DNA of 64,000 bases from Callorhinus ursinus (GCF_003265705.1 NW_020312817.1:54805194-54869193); one strand, 5' to 3'; shown: positions 46,242 to 56,697, counted from the first letter of the stretch. The notes: generated by a model not told the origin, from the sequence alone. Program-made: numbers and translations.

Positions 46242-46745
46242 TGATCAAATATGATCAGGCTGGTGCATAGATCAGTGCCACACACTAGATTTTTGGTGTA
46301 TTTTGGTCTGTTAGAAGAAAGTGCCTCCCAAAATTTTATAGAAAGAAAAACCCTTATATGAAAAAAAATAAGAGTTGATATGATGAAGGGATGGAATATG
46401 ATGGTATAGATGAAAATTATAAAAAATTTTATAAAAGGAATTGATAAGATAAGAAATTGTTTGAAAAAAGAAAGAAGAGGATTTAAAAAAAAAAGAGAAA
46501 AGAAGAAAGGAGAGAATGTGATCAGGCAGGAGACTAGAGCAAAGCCATACACTAGAGATTCAGGGTATATTTTGATCTGTTAGAAGAAACTGTATCTCAA
46601 AACTTTAAAGAGAGAACAACTTATATATATATGCCAAAAATAAGGGTAACTACTATGAAGGGATAGAATTTGACTCTAAAAATGAAAAATAAAAATGTTT
46701 TTTAAAAAAGGGATTGATAAGATGTTGTTTGAAAAAGGGAAAAAG
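46242..46745. repeat. imperfect tandem duplication, about 270 bp, in L1 5'UTR
   Basis: Copy 1 (about 46242-46485) and copy 2 (about 46515-46745) share 'tgatcaggc', 'acactaga', 'tctgttagaagaaa', 'gaagggat' with 'gaat', and 'gattgataagat', with many differences. Confidence 0.8.
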
Positions 46746-47856
46746 AAAAATTAAAAAAAAGACAGTTAAAAAAAATTAACTTTGAAAGACTAAAGAATCA
46801 TGATAAAAAAAAGCTATGGATTCTATGTGCAGTATTCCCCTAGCGCTGGAGTTCTGCTGTTCTCATTGATTGGTAAACTTGGTCTTGGCTTGCTGGCTGT
46901 TCTTGCTGATCTTCTGGGGGAGGGGCCTGTTGCCGTGGTTACCAAATGTCTTTGCTGGAGGCAGAATTGTCCCGCCCTTGCTGGTCTGGGCTAAGTAATC
47001 TGCTCTGGTTTGCTCTCGGGAGCTTTTGTTCCCTGCAAGCTTTCTGTTTGGCTTTGGAGGATGAGAGTGAAAATGGCGTCTTCCCAATCTCTGTCCCGGA
47101 GGAGTGAGAACTCAGGGCCCCACTCCTCAGTGAGCCCTCAGAGAAAAGCAGTCAATCACTCCCATCTCTCTGGTCTCCGAACACACTCTGTGCTCACCTG
47201 GCCTGTGACCAAGTGTTTCTATCTCTGGCACCCGACTTGGTGTGGAGTCTCCAAACCCAGCAGATCCTTGCGGTGACCTTCCGCACCGCTCTTCCTGGGT
47301 GAGGAAGGGGAGTCTCCCCGGATCTGCTGCTTGTTGGGTCCCTGCTGGAGGAACAGTGGCCCAACTGTGCCACGGATCATAGTTTACGGCAGCCCTGAGC
47401 TGTGAGCCCACGCCTTGGCTCTGTCTCTGCAGCCGGCTTCCCCACTCCGATACCTGGGAGCTCTGCTGCACTCAGGCACCCCTGGTCTTTCTGTGACCTC
47501 AAGGGTCCTGAGACCACACTGTCCCAGTGAGGGTTCCACCCCACCGCTTAGCTACTGGAGCGATGTCTCTCAGCGGAGCAGACTCCTAAAAGTTCTGATT
47601 TTGTGCCCCGCTGCTCTATCATTTGCCAGAAGCAGCCGATGGAGGCCCCCTTCCCCGCCATCTATCCTCCGGAATATCACCTCGGATTCACTTCTCCGCA
47701 TGTCCTACCTTCCAGAAAGTGGTCTCTTTTCTGTTCAGAGAGTTGTTGCTATTCTTTTCTTCGATCTCCTGTTGAGTTCATAGGTGTTCAGGATGGTTTG
47801 ATCCCTATCCAGCTGAATTCCTGAGACGAGATGAAATCCAGGTCTCCTACTCCTCC

Positions 47857-47865
47857 GCCATCTTG
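47857..47865 (-). promoter_or_regulatory. YY1-like site at L1 5' end
   Basis: The reverse strand reads 'caagatggc' within the first 20 bases of the element. In human L1 a YY1 site with this core near the 5' end sets the transcription start. Function here is inferred from position and core. Confidence 0.6.
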
Positions 47866-48510
47866 CTCCACCCCCAGTTTTGTCTTACTTTTCCCCCTCA
47901 TCTGTGAAATTCATTGATGCATGTTATTGATGTTTACTCAGTTTTATTGAGGTATATTATTTTGTTTTACGAATATACCACAATTTATTTTTTCCATTCC
48001 ACTGTTGGTATACATTTGAGTTGTGTCCAGTTTTAGGCAATGCTGCTATGAACAATTGGTACATTTGTCCTCTGAGGCAAGAGTTTCTTTGGTGTGTATG
48101 TCTAGAATTGCTTGGTTATAATGAATTCACATATTCAACTATTTTAGGTATTGCTAAATATTTTTCAAAATAGTTGTACAAATATATACCTCCACCAGTG
48201 GCAATTGAAATGTGACATTGCATCCACATCCTCACCAACACTTGGTATTGTCAAATTCATAAATTTTTCAAATCGGGTGTAAGTATAATGATAGCCCCTC
48301 ATCTGAATTTCTTTGATTACTAGTAAGGCTGAGCATATTCTCATATGCTAGTGACTATTCAAATTTCCTTTTTTGAAGTCAAGGTCTTTTGCCTATTTTT
48401 TTTCCCTTTTTTTTCTTTTCTCCTCCCTGTGTCCCTCTATCCCTCCATCCTTCTTCCCTTCTGTAATTTGCAGAAATTATTCTGTAGTCTGGATTGCAGT
48501 CATCTTTTTT

Positions 48511-48693
48511 TTTTCAAAGATTTTATTTATTTATTTGATGCAAGGGAGGGAACACAAGCAGGGGAGTGGAGAGGGAGAAGCAGGCTTCCCGCTGAGCACA
48601 GAGCCTGATGTGGGGCTGGATCCCAGGACCCTGGGACCATGACCTGAACCAAAGGCAGATGCCTAAACAATTGAGCAACCTCGGGGCCCCTGA
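48511..48693 (-). mobile_element. SINEC with TSD
   Basis: Reverse SINE with a diverged head ('attgagcaacctcggggccc'). TSD 'agtcatctttttt' at 48498-48510 and 48694-48706. Confidence 0.93.
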
Positions 48694-48956
48694 AGTCATC
48701 TTTTTTAGGTACATGAATAGCAAATGTTTTCTCCCTTGGAGCTTATCATTTTGCCTTGTTTATGATGACTTTTTGATGGATAAAAGTTCTTAATTTTAAT
48801 GTAGTCAAATTTATCCATCTTTTTCATTATAGAGTTTGCTTTTTGTGGCTTGCTTAAAAAGTCCTTCTGTGTCTCAAGAAAATATTATCTTCTGAACACT
48901 TTTGTTTGCTTTCACATATAGGTGTTTAGGATTAAATACCCATAATTGATTTTTAT

Positions 48957-49171
48957 TTTTATTTTTATTTATTTTTTTTTTTTAAGATTTTACTTATTTA
49001 TTTGACACAGAGATAGAGCGCACAAGTGGACAAAGTGGCAGTCAGAGGGAGAGGGAGAAGCAGGCTCTCTGCTGAGCAGGGAGCCTGATGTGGGGCTCAA
49101 TCCCAGGACCCTGGGATCATGACCTGAGCTGAAGGCAGTCCCTTAACCAACTGAGCCACCCAGGCGCCCCA
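48957..49171 (-). mobile_element. SINEC with 17-bp TSD
   Basis: Reverse SINE with an ATTTTT tail and the head complement 'ctgagccacccaggcgcccc'. TSD 'ccataattgatttttat' at 48940-48956 and 49172-49188. Confidence 0.96.
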
Positions 49172-49372
49172 CCATAATTGATTTTTATATAAGCATAGGT
49201 AAAGGTAAATTTTATTTTATTTTCCAAATGAATACCCAATTGTTTCAGCACAGATTTTGAAATTTCAGCCTTTTGCTATTGATCCTCAATGCCAATTCAA
49301 CTATACATCAGTTGTCGAGATGGTTATTGTTCAATTTTTGGGTTCTCTTTTTTGTTTGATTAGCCTATTTTT

Positions 49373-49585
49373 GTTTTGTTTTCTTTTTTTTTTTTAAAGA
49401 TTTTATTTATTTATTTGACAGAGAGAGACACAGTGAGGGAGGGAACACAAGCAGGGGGAGTGGGAGAGGGAGAAGCAGGCTTCCCACCGAGCAGGGAGCC
49501 TGAAGCGGGGCTCAATCCCAGGACCCTGGGATCATGACCTGAGCAGAAGGCAGACGCTTAATGACTGAGCCACCCAGGCGCCCCT
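49373..49585 (-). mobile_element. SINEC, young subtype, with TSD
   Basis: Reverse SINE of the 'gagtgggagagggagaagca' subtype. TSD 'gattagcctattttt' at 49358-49372 and 49586-49600 is perfect. Confidence 0.97.
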
Positions 49586-49785
49586 GATTAGCCTATTTTT
49601 CTATCTTAGAGTCTGTACCATGCTTTTTAATCATTGTAGTTTTATGATAAGTTTTAATAATTAGTAGGATAAGGTCTCCCAATTTTCTTATTCTTCATGT
49701 ATGTCTTGCTTAAGAATAGCCAATACTTAATACTTCCACATGAATTTTAGAATCAGTGTCCAAGTTTCAAAACACTCAGACACAC

Positions 49786-49855
49786 ACACATTCTCTCTCT
49801 CTCTTTCTTTTTTGTTCCCTGTCTCCCTCCTTCTCTCCCTCTCTCTCTCACATGC
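49786..49855. repeat. CT-rich low-complexity tract
   Basis: (AC)n followed by (CT)n and mixed 'tccctccttctctccctctc' inside the old L1. Confidence 0.85.
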
Positions 49856-50130
49856 AAAGTATTAGGATTTTGATCTCTTACTTATTCAGTAGAGTAAATC
49901 CTAAACTGTTGAGATCTATTGAATCTATAGATTAATTTGGGAAGAATGGACATTTCTATAACATTGAGTTTTCCAGTTTTTAAATATACTTTATCTTTCT
50001 ATTTATTTACACTTAAATCTCTTTAAAAGCAATTTTATTATTTTCTCCATAGAGGTCTTTTATTCTTTTGTTAAATTTATTCCAAATAATCCATATGTTT
50101 TATAAATGGTATTTTAAAAATTTCATTTTC

Positions 50131-50337
50131 GGGGTGCCTGGGTGGCTCATTCGTTAAGCGTCTGCCTTCAGCTCAGGTCATGATCCTGGGGGCCTGGGAT
50201 CAAGCCCTGCATCGGGCTCCCTGCTCAGCGGGAAGCCTGCTTCTCCCTCTCCCACTCCCCCTGCTTGTATTCCCTCTCTCGCTGTGTCTCTCTCTCTCTG
50301 TCAAATATATAAAATCTTTAAAAAAAATTAAAAAAAT
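50131..50337 (+). mobile_element. SINEC, young subtype, with TSD
   Basis: Forward SINE: 'ggggtgcctgggtggctcat', 'cttctccctctcccactccc', 'tcgctgtgtctctctctctc' and an A-rich tail. TSD 'aaaaatttcattttc' at 50116-50130 and 50338-50352. Confidence 0.97.
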
Positions 50338-50465
50338 AAAAATTTCATTTTCTAAGTAATTATTGCTGGTATATAAAAATGCAAGTTTTTATAAAATGTT
50401 AATTTTGTTTCAAAGAACCTTGATAAACTGACTTCTAATTATGTTTCTGGAAAACAGTTTTCTTT

Positions 50466-50675
50466 TAAAAAAGATTTATTTATTTGTTTTAGAGAAAGAT
50501 AGAGAGAGAGAGAGCATGAGCAGGGGAAGGGGGAGAGGGAAAGGGAGTGAATCCTCAAGCAGACTCCCCATTGACCATGGAACCTGACTCGGGGCTCAAT
50601 CCCAAGACCCTGAGGTTATGACCTGAGCTGAAATCAAGAGTTGGACGCTCAACCAACTAAGCCACTCAGCCTCCC
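50466..50675 (-). mobile_element. SINEC, older subtype
   Basis: Reverse SINE ('aaaaaagatttatttatttg' to 'aactaagccactcagcctcc') with the older 'aaatcaagagttggacgctc' head. The TSD is not clear; T-rich flanks hide it. Confidence 0.9.
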
Positions 50676-50825
50676 CTCTTTTTTTTCTAATCTTTATGTT
50701 TTTTATTTCTTTACTGTCTAGGACCTTCAGTACATCAGTAAATAAAATTGGTGATAGTGGGTATCTTTGTCTTATTTTTAATCACAAAGGGAATAAATTC
50801 AATATTTCACTCTTTAGTGTGATAT

Positions 50826-50895
50826 CTTATATATATGTATATATGAATATATGCATGTATCACACATGTATGTTTATATGTATATTATATATGTG
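50826..50895. repeat. AT/TATG-rich simple repeat
   Basis: Repeated 'tatatatgtatatatg'-type units inside the old L1. Confidence 0.75.
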
Positions 50896-51190
50896 TGTTT
50901 TAAAAATTATTATTTAAAAATTATTTTAAATGTTTCCCTCTCTTCCTCTTTTGTTAAGAGTTTTTATTTTACATCATTAAAGGGTTTTGAACTTTATCAA
51001 ATGCTTTTTTTGACAACTATTGACATAATTACATGATTTTTTCACCTTTATTCTCTTAGTGTGGTGGTTTATGTTAATTCATTTTTCTAATGTGAAATCA
51101 TTTGTACTGAGGGATTAAACCCAATGCCGTCATGATTTATTATCCTTTTTATACATTTTAAATTTTGTTTTCCAATAGTTTGTTTAGTGA

Positions 51191-51719
51191 TGGCTGTAAT
51201 GTTCTTTTTTTTAATGGTCTTTGATATCAAATTTATTTTGGACTACTGGTTTTTGCTCAGGGATGCAGAAAAATTTATAAAGCATGTGAGAACGCAAGAA
51301 AAAAATAATAGAGCTCCAAGATAAAGCCATCATCAGATCCTGGCTCAAATATGACATGGATGTTGGAATTACTGGAAAGAGATTTAAAATAAATATAAAT
51401 AATATTTTAAAGGCTTTCATAGAAAATGCAGACAGCATGTAAGATCACATGGATAATTTCAGCAGGAAGATGGAAACTAAAAAATATTGATTAGAAATAC
51501 TAGAAATGTAAAACACAATAACAGAGATGAAAAATGCATTTGTCAGCCTCATTAGTGGATTTGATACAGCTGAGGAAAGAATTACTGAACTTAAAGCTAG
51601 GTCTATAGAAATTACCGAGATTGAAACATAGTGAGAAAAAGTGAAAATAAAACAGAACAGGATACCCAAGAATTCTGGGACCATAGTAAATGTTGTAACA
51701 CATGTATAATTTAAATTTG
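51191..51719 (+). mobile_element. L1/HAL1 ORF1-type fragment
   Basis: On the plus strand 'gagatgaaaaatgcatttg' onward translates to a piece with 'SLISGFDTAEERITELKARS' and 'IEITEIET', the coiled-coil part of L1-type ORF1. No ORF2 follows it, which fits HAL1 (ORF1-only half-L1) or an L1 piece. It lies opposite in orientation to the L1 on its left. Confidence 0.7.
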
Positions 51720-51825
51720 GAAGGGGAGAGGGAGAGAGGAGAGGGTGAGAAAGGGAGAGGGAAGAGGGGCAGGAGAGAAAGAGGAGAAGAAAAAGAAGGA
51801 GGAGGAGGGGGAAGAGAAGTATTTG
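51720..51825. repeat. polypurine (GA-rich) tract
   Basis: About 105 bases almost entirely A and G on the plus strand ('gggagagggagagaggagag', 'gaagaaaaagaaggagga'). Confidence 0.9.
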
Positions 51826-51869
51826 AAGATATAACGATTATGCTAGCTTCAAAGGCTGAGTGAGGGACT

Positions 51870-52276
51870 ATCATGGATTAAATTGTATTCCTTCCTAAAT
51901 TCGTATATTGATGTCCTAACCCCAGTACCTCAGAATGTGACTCTACTTGGAGATAGGGCCTTTGAAGAGGTAATTAAGTTAAAATGAGGCTGTTATGGTG
52001 GGCTTTAAGCTAGTCTGACTACTCTTCTTTTAAGAGGAGATTAGGACATCCAAAGAGAGACATAGGGATGCATGCATGCACAGAAGGGTGACCATATGAA
52101 GAGGCATCGAGAGGGTGGCCATCTACAAGCCAAAGAAAGGGGCTCCAGGAGAAACCAGCTCTGCTGGGACCTGGCTTTGGATTTCAAGCTCCCAGGACTG
52201 TGAGAAAATGGATTTCTGTTGTTTAGGCCATTGAATCTATATTATTTTGTTATGGCAGTCCCAGAAAGCTCATACA
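51870..52276 (+). mobile_element. MLT1-type (MaLR/ERV-L) solo LTR
   Basis: 'gatgtcctaaccccagtacc', 'tcagaatgtgactctacttg', 'tggccatctacaagccaaag' and 'aaaatggatttctgttgttt' to 'ttatggcagtcccagaaagc' follow the MLT1 LTR order through its whole length. No internal coding sequence adjoins it. Confidence 0.93.
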
Positions 52277-53759
52277 AAGTGTGTTCTGGAGGGTCTTGGT
52301 TTTACAGAAGATGTTTATCAACCCTGAATCACTTTACATTCTCCCAATGTGGAGTACCATCTTCTTGATAACTCTTCTTAGAACTAACCAGAGCTTAGAA
52401 GTATCCATCACTGTTTTATAGGATGTAGATTGCAAATTCCAATGTTTACATGGACTGGTCAGTGAATGTGCATGATTAAAGCAGACAGATAATAAAAAAC
52501 TCTTGCAATCCTCTTGTAATCTCTTCCCACTTTTGGTAGGAACATAAATACAGAGAAATAGTTCTTTACTACAGGAGAAACAACAGCAGAAGCATAATGA
52601 TGAATGGCAATTGCAGTAGGTCTCAGTCTCAGGTAACAATAGGGAATGGTGCCAACTATGGCAAAGTGGGTAGTTCATGTCTTATCTAAACGGAACAGTT
52701 ACCATTAGCCCAGTTAATTGTGGCCATGGTGAATTATGGCCATGGTATGGTATGGTAAATTCACCATATAATGGTGAATTATAAACCTGAATTTAACAGA
52801 TCTATTTTTCAAGAGAAGTCTGTAAGCAGAGTATGTTATGTGAAATTTCTCATTTTGAATATGTTGGCAATTAATTCATTAAACAAACAAAATCTGCAGA
52901 GGCAAGAAAACACAGGTGGACAGATATGGCATGTGAATTGTGTGTTTGCAAATTTTGCTGTAAACAGTTATTATTCTCATGCAGAGTTTTTATAATTGCT
53001 TCATATAATTAGAGTACAACTGCAAAGATCCAAACTTAGCTAGTTTAACAGGAAATTGACAAATTATTAATCATATGGTATTTGTTGTTTGAATTAAAAA
53101 TGCTTGTATGTTCCCCCTGGCATTTTCTGTATATATTGCTTAAATTTATTTCAATTAGTAGATGATTTGGTTCAGGAAATAGAATCTCAGTTTCTTTTCC
53201 AGAAAAAGAATGTGCTAATTTTTAAGAATAATAGGTTTGGGAGAAAGAATATGCCCAATTTGGATATCAATAGGTGGAAGCAACCTTATTTTCATTTAGG
53301 TAAGCAAAATTTCAGTTTTCTTCATGCAACATAACAAGAGAGATTATCATTTGGTAAGTGTAATAGGATAACCTGACTGGGCCTTAGCAGACAACTATCA
53401 AAGTTAACATGTGGGTTATATTTGCATGTTTTCTTTCATCATCTTCCTAAGAAACAGTAACTAATTTTCAACTATATGTTAAATCCTGGCTATGTATGTA
53501 AGAGAAGGACTTCAACAAGTTTGTTAAGCACTTCCTTCATTTTTGCTCCAGATTTGGGAAACTGCTTACAGAAAGTATGAAATCATTTGAGATCTCAATC
53601 CCTTTGTGAGAACATCTTGATTAATAATACAGGATCTAGTATATTGAGAATAGGAAGTAACTCATTCTTGGTTCTATTTTACAAGGTGTGTGTGCGTGTA
53701 TGTGTGCATGTGTGCGTGTGTGTGTAGGACAGTACAATGGACTGTAGCATTTAACCTAG
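52277..53759. other. unique DNA, no gene seen
   Basis: AT-rich DNA. The frame at 52334-52678 has no recognisable domain. A perfect 10-bp-arm hairpin lies at 52758-52780 next to repeated 'ggccatggt' and 'atggt' units. A GT-rich microsatellite is at 53686-53726. Confidence 0.5.
53686..53726. repeat. (GT)n-type microsatellite, interrupted
   Basis: GT repeat with 'gcgtgta' and 'gcatg' interruptions. Confidence 0.9.
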
Positions 53760-54175
53760 TTTTATATTTAGAATGGGTTTATTGTATACAACATATAGTT
53801 GAATCTTAAGGCTTTTTATCCTCTCTGATAGTCTCTGTCTTTTTAATTGATGTATTTAGTATATTCACATTTAAAATGATTATCGATATAGTTGGGCCAG
53901 TATCTATCATATTTATAAGTGTTTTTTCTTCATTTCACTTTTCCTTCTTTTTTCTTTTTCTGTCCTATTTTTCTACCTTTTCTGGTTTTAATTGAGCATT
54001 TTATGTAATTTCCTTTTATCTTCTCTCTTTGCATAACAAGTAAACTTCTTTAAAAATTTTTTTAATGGTTGCTCTAGAGTTTACAATATAAATTTTTAAC
54101 TAAGCTATTTTCAAATAACACTATCCCACTTCATGTGTAGTGTAGTTGTCTAATACAAGAATATTTCAAATTCCT
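53760..54175 (-). mobile_element. old L1 fragment (ORF2 start side)
   Basis: 'gatagtctctgtctttttaa', 'atggttgctctagagtttac', 'tcaaataacactatcccact' and 'tcatgtgtagtgtag' are typical of reverse-strand old L1 around the start of ORF2. Confidence 0.75.
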
Positions 54176-54431
54176 GAAATGTAGTATTTATTAATTCTTT
54201 TAACAAATCAATGTGGAACACATTCTTTGTGACATACTGTGCTATTTTTTGAGAGCACTTTAGTGAGCAACACTGCCACTTATTTTTCAATGAGAGGCTG
54301 ATGAATGAAGTGATCATACAGGTATACATTTAAAATGCTTAGTTTTATGAAGACCTATGCAGAGATCTGTAGGTTATGCTGAGGGTATGAGGGTAACTCT
54401 AAAATTTCCTCCTCTGGGGGACTTCTCATTT

Positions 54432-54456
54432 CTTTCTTTCTTTCTTTCTTTTTCTC

Positions 54457-54504
<48 letters not shown>

Positions 54505-54554
54505 TTTCTTTCTTTCTTTCTTTCTTTTTCTTTCTTTCTTTCTTTCTTTCTTTT
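54432..54554. repeat. (CTTT)n microsatellite
   Basis: Tetranucleotide tract with a few shortened units (near 54451, 54501 and 54527). Confidence 0.95.
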
Positions 54555-54747
54555 TAAAGATTTTATTTATTTATTCGACAGAGAGATAGAGAGAGAGCAC
54601 AAGTGGGCAGAGAGGCAGGCAGAGGGAAAGGGAGAAACAGGCTCTCCACTGAGCAGGGAGCCTGATGTAGACTCAATCCCAGGACCCTGGGATCATGACC
54701 TGAGCCAAAGGCAGCCGCTTAACCGACTGAGCCACCCAGGTGCCCGA
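54432..54747 (-). mobile_element. SINEC with tail expanded to (CTTT)n, with TSD
   Basis: The SINE body (about 54555-54747; 'aaagattttatttatttatt' to 'ctgagccacccaggtgcccg') is preceded by about 120 bp of CTTT repeat grown from its tail. TSD 'acttctcattt' at 54421-54431 and 54748-54758 brackets both. Confidence 0.96.
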
Positions 54748-54758
54748 ACTTCTCATTT

Positions 54759-55861
54759 CATTGGGCTCATGTTTCCATAGCAACTGGCCTTCCTAAAGAT
54801 GACAGAAAAAAACCCAGATGTATTTCTGGTCCAAGATTCTGAGAGTATTTCTGGACTGAATCAGTTCTTGAGGGGGAAAGGGAGGTACAATCTGTCTTTT
54901 CTTTTTACAGCTTTATTCCCACTACTTTATACCTTCCACCCCACCCCCATCACCCAATTTAGGTGAAAACAAATTACTCTTGAACTCCTCTTTCTTTTTC
55001 CTCTATCTCTTCCACTTTCCCTTCAGACCTGTAATAACAAGTAGTGGGGGGAAGTGTTGTAGGGAAAGCCTTCTAATGGAAATTTAGCACACTGTTTTAG
55101 GTGGTACTTCCTTCACCTAAAATCTACTTCAAGCTAGTATTAAGTAATTTCCAGGATTTCTATAGAGCATTTCCAAATTAGTAGCATGTTGGAATTGTCA
55201 GCTTTACCCAACTGTAGGAATAATACTATGTTTGTTTTGTGTTGGAGCCACAAAATATCCTGAGAATTAGCATATATGAATGTTCATCGTCACCTAGGAG
55301 TGCAAAAAATGCCATCTTTGTTTTTCTATAACTGACTTTACTCTGACTTGGAACTTCTGTTTTGCCTGATGCAGAAAACTTAATCTTGTTCTTTAGGTAG
55401 ACTTTTTCTTCATTGTCAAATCTTTTTATCCCTTTCTTTCTCTAAGCGTTGATGCTATGTTGGATGGGGGCAGATGACACCGTGTTGTTGGTAGGGAAAG
55501 TGTGTTTGTTTTATATCTCCCTCTGTCTGTTACTACTCTGGAATACTTGAGATGCCCCTTATCTCTTTTGACCCTAGGGCATGTCTTCCATCCACTCTGG
55601 TATATATCCAACCCAAAGTAGTTCCTTCTTGGATTCTGGTATTTGTTCTCTGTTCCCACTGTGCCCATGGAAGAGGTCTCATTTTGGTTTCCATCATCAT
55701 GTCTGCTGCATTCTCTGGACTTAGAGAGAAAGAGAGACAGAGCACCAGAGGTAAGGAGAGTGCAAGGGGACCAAAACACCTGGATTTATACTTCACTGTG
55801 TCATGACCAGGGTAACTTCTTCCTCAACTCTTGTAGCCAATAGTGGTTTTTGAAAAATGCC
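54759..55861. other. unique DNA, no gene seen
   Basis: Frames at 55426-55843 occur on both strands and in several registers over the same bases. None has a recognisable domain. No named repeat. Confidence 0.5.
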
Positions 55862-56015
55862 TTGGCTTTATTGTTCAGGCTAATCTGTGTTCAAATAGCA
55901 TTTTGTTTGTATGTTTCACCTTGGTGAGTTATTTAGCTTTGTGAACATTTTTCCATCTATAAAGTGGGTATAATAATACCTACATTAGTGAGTGGTTATA
56001 TGTTTAAGTATTTAT
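55862..56015 (+). repeat. MIR SINE
   Basis: Forward MIR: 'gctaatctgtgttcaaatag', 'accttggtgagttatttagc', 'tttttccatctataaagtgg' and 'gtataataatacctacatta'. Confidence 0.8.
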
Positions 56016-56697
56016 GAAATATCAATATACTTCCCAGCCTAAAGTAAACTTGAGTTCAATTTCTTCTCTGTAACAGTAATCTCAAGCAAGTCATTTCTTC
56101 TCTCTGGTTTTGAATTTCTTCCTTGGTTAAGTCAAGTCTATGGTAAAGGAAGGGTGGGTGTGATGAAAAAGAGAAAGGAATTAAACCAATAACATTTGAA
56201 ATTCTTTCCATTTCTTAAGCTCTAAGATTCTGAGTAAGGTCAGTAGGGGACAAAGGGAGTCTGTTTTGTTGACAGAATTAGCCAGTTTCTGGAACACAGA
56301 GCCAAGCTTGCTGTGCACTGGTGTGTGACTCTCTAGACTTGGGGATTTCAGTAAAGGCTTTGGCGATGATCTGTATCTATAGAGTTCCCCTGGCTGTAGC
56401 TGTTCACTCACAGCCTTGAACAGACAGGGAAACAATGACTCTGTAAATGGGAAAAAACCAAGATGCTATTTTTCAGAAGCTCCAGGCAATCTCTCCCCTC
56501 ACTTCCTCCTTCAAACAGACCTTCGGGAAGCACTGGGCATTACTATTCAGCTGCCACTTGTTGCCAACTTTCCACAAGTCTGCTCTTTGTCACTTGTGTT
56601 CAGCTTATATCAATGTTTCTTAAGAAACTAACTCAACCCAGTGAGTGGGCTAAGTGAGATACTTGCTTGGTAATGGTTAGCTTTAAGCAGGTGGAAT
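56016..56697. other. unique DNA, no gene seen
   Basis: 'tcaatttcttctctgtaaca' and 'ctcaagcaagtcatttcttc' near 56055-56100 hint at another old MIR piece, but too little is preserved. The other frames have no domain. Confidence 0.4.

Larger units (their letters stand above)
40836..47876 (-). mobile_element. near full-length LINE-1, inactive
   Basis: A 7-kb L1 on the reverse strand. 5' end at about 47876 ('ggtggagcaagatggcgg' on the reverse strand), 5'UTR to 46038, ORF1 46037-45139, ORF2 45090-41291, 3'UTR and tail to 40836. L1 moves by target-primed reverse transcription. ORF1 has stops; ORF2 has stops, frameshifts and lost catalytic motifs, so it cannot move by itself. Candidate TSD: 40166-40191 against 47877-47900 ('ttacttttcc' core), enclosing also the extra 3' fragment at 40206-40835. 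Confidence 0.95.
46038..47876 (-). promoter_or_regulatory. L1 5'UTR
   Basis: About 1.84 kb. The half near ORF1 (46038-46800) is A/G-rich with an imperfect internal duplication. The distal half (46800-47876) is GC-richer with many CpGs, as for the L1 internal promoter. It would drive transcription leftwards, through ORF1 and ORF2; some L1 5'UTRs also have antisense activity. Frames called on the plus strand at 46800-47824 are shadows. Confidence 0.8.
47877..51190 (-). mobile_element. older L1 body, split by five SINECs
   Basis: Reverse-strand old L1 from its 3'UTR ('ctgtgaaattcattgatg') through the ORF2 end to the reverse-transcriptase region. Blocks: 'aggcaatgctgctatgaaca', 'tatacctccaccagtggcaa', 'ttatccatctttttcattat', 'gattaatttgggaagaatgg' and 'gaccttcagtacatcagtaa'. 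SINECs at 48511, 48957, 49373, 50131 and 50466 interrupt it; sequence on each side joins in order. No frame survives. Confidence 0.8.

Noticed and set aside
46034..46552. 172-codon reverse frame rich in Phe/Leu, like a membrane protein
   Set aside because: It is the A/G-rich L1 5'UTR read in a frame where AAG-type repeats on the other strand give Phe/Leu/Ser; not conserved coding as far as I can tell.
47127..47824. Frames in the GC-rich L1 5' region, possible separate gene
   Set aside because: They fall inside the L1 5'UTR, between its ORF1 and its 5' end. A primate-like ORF0 cannot be supported from sequence alone.
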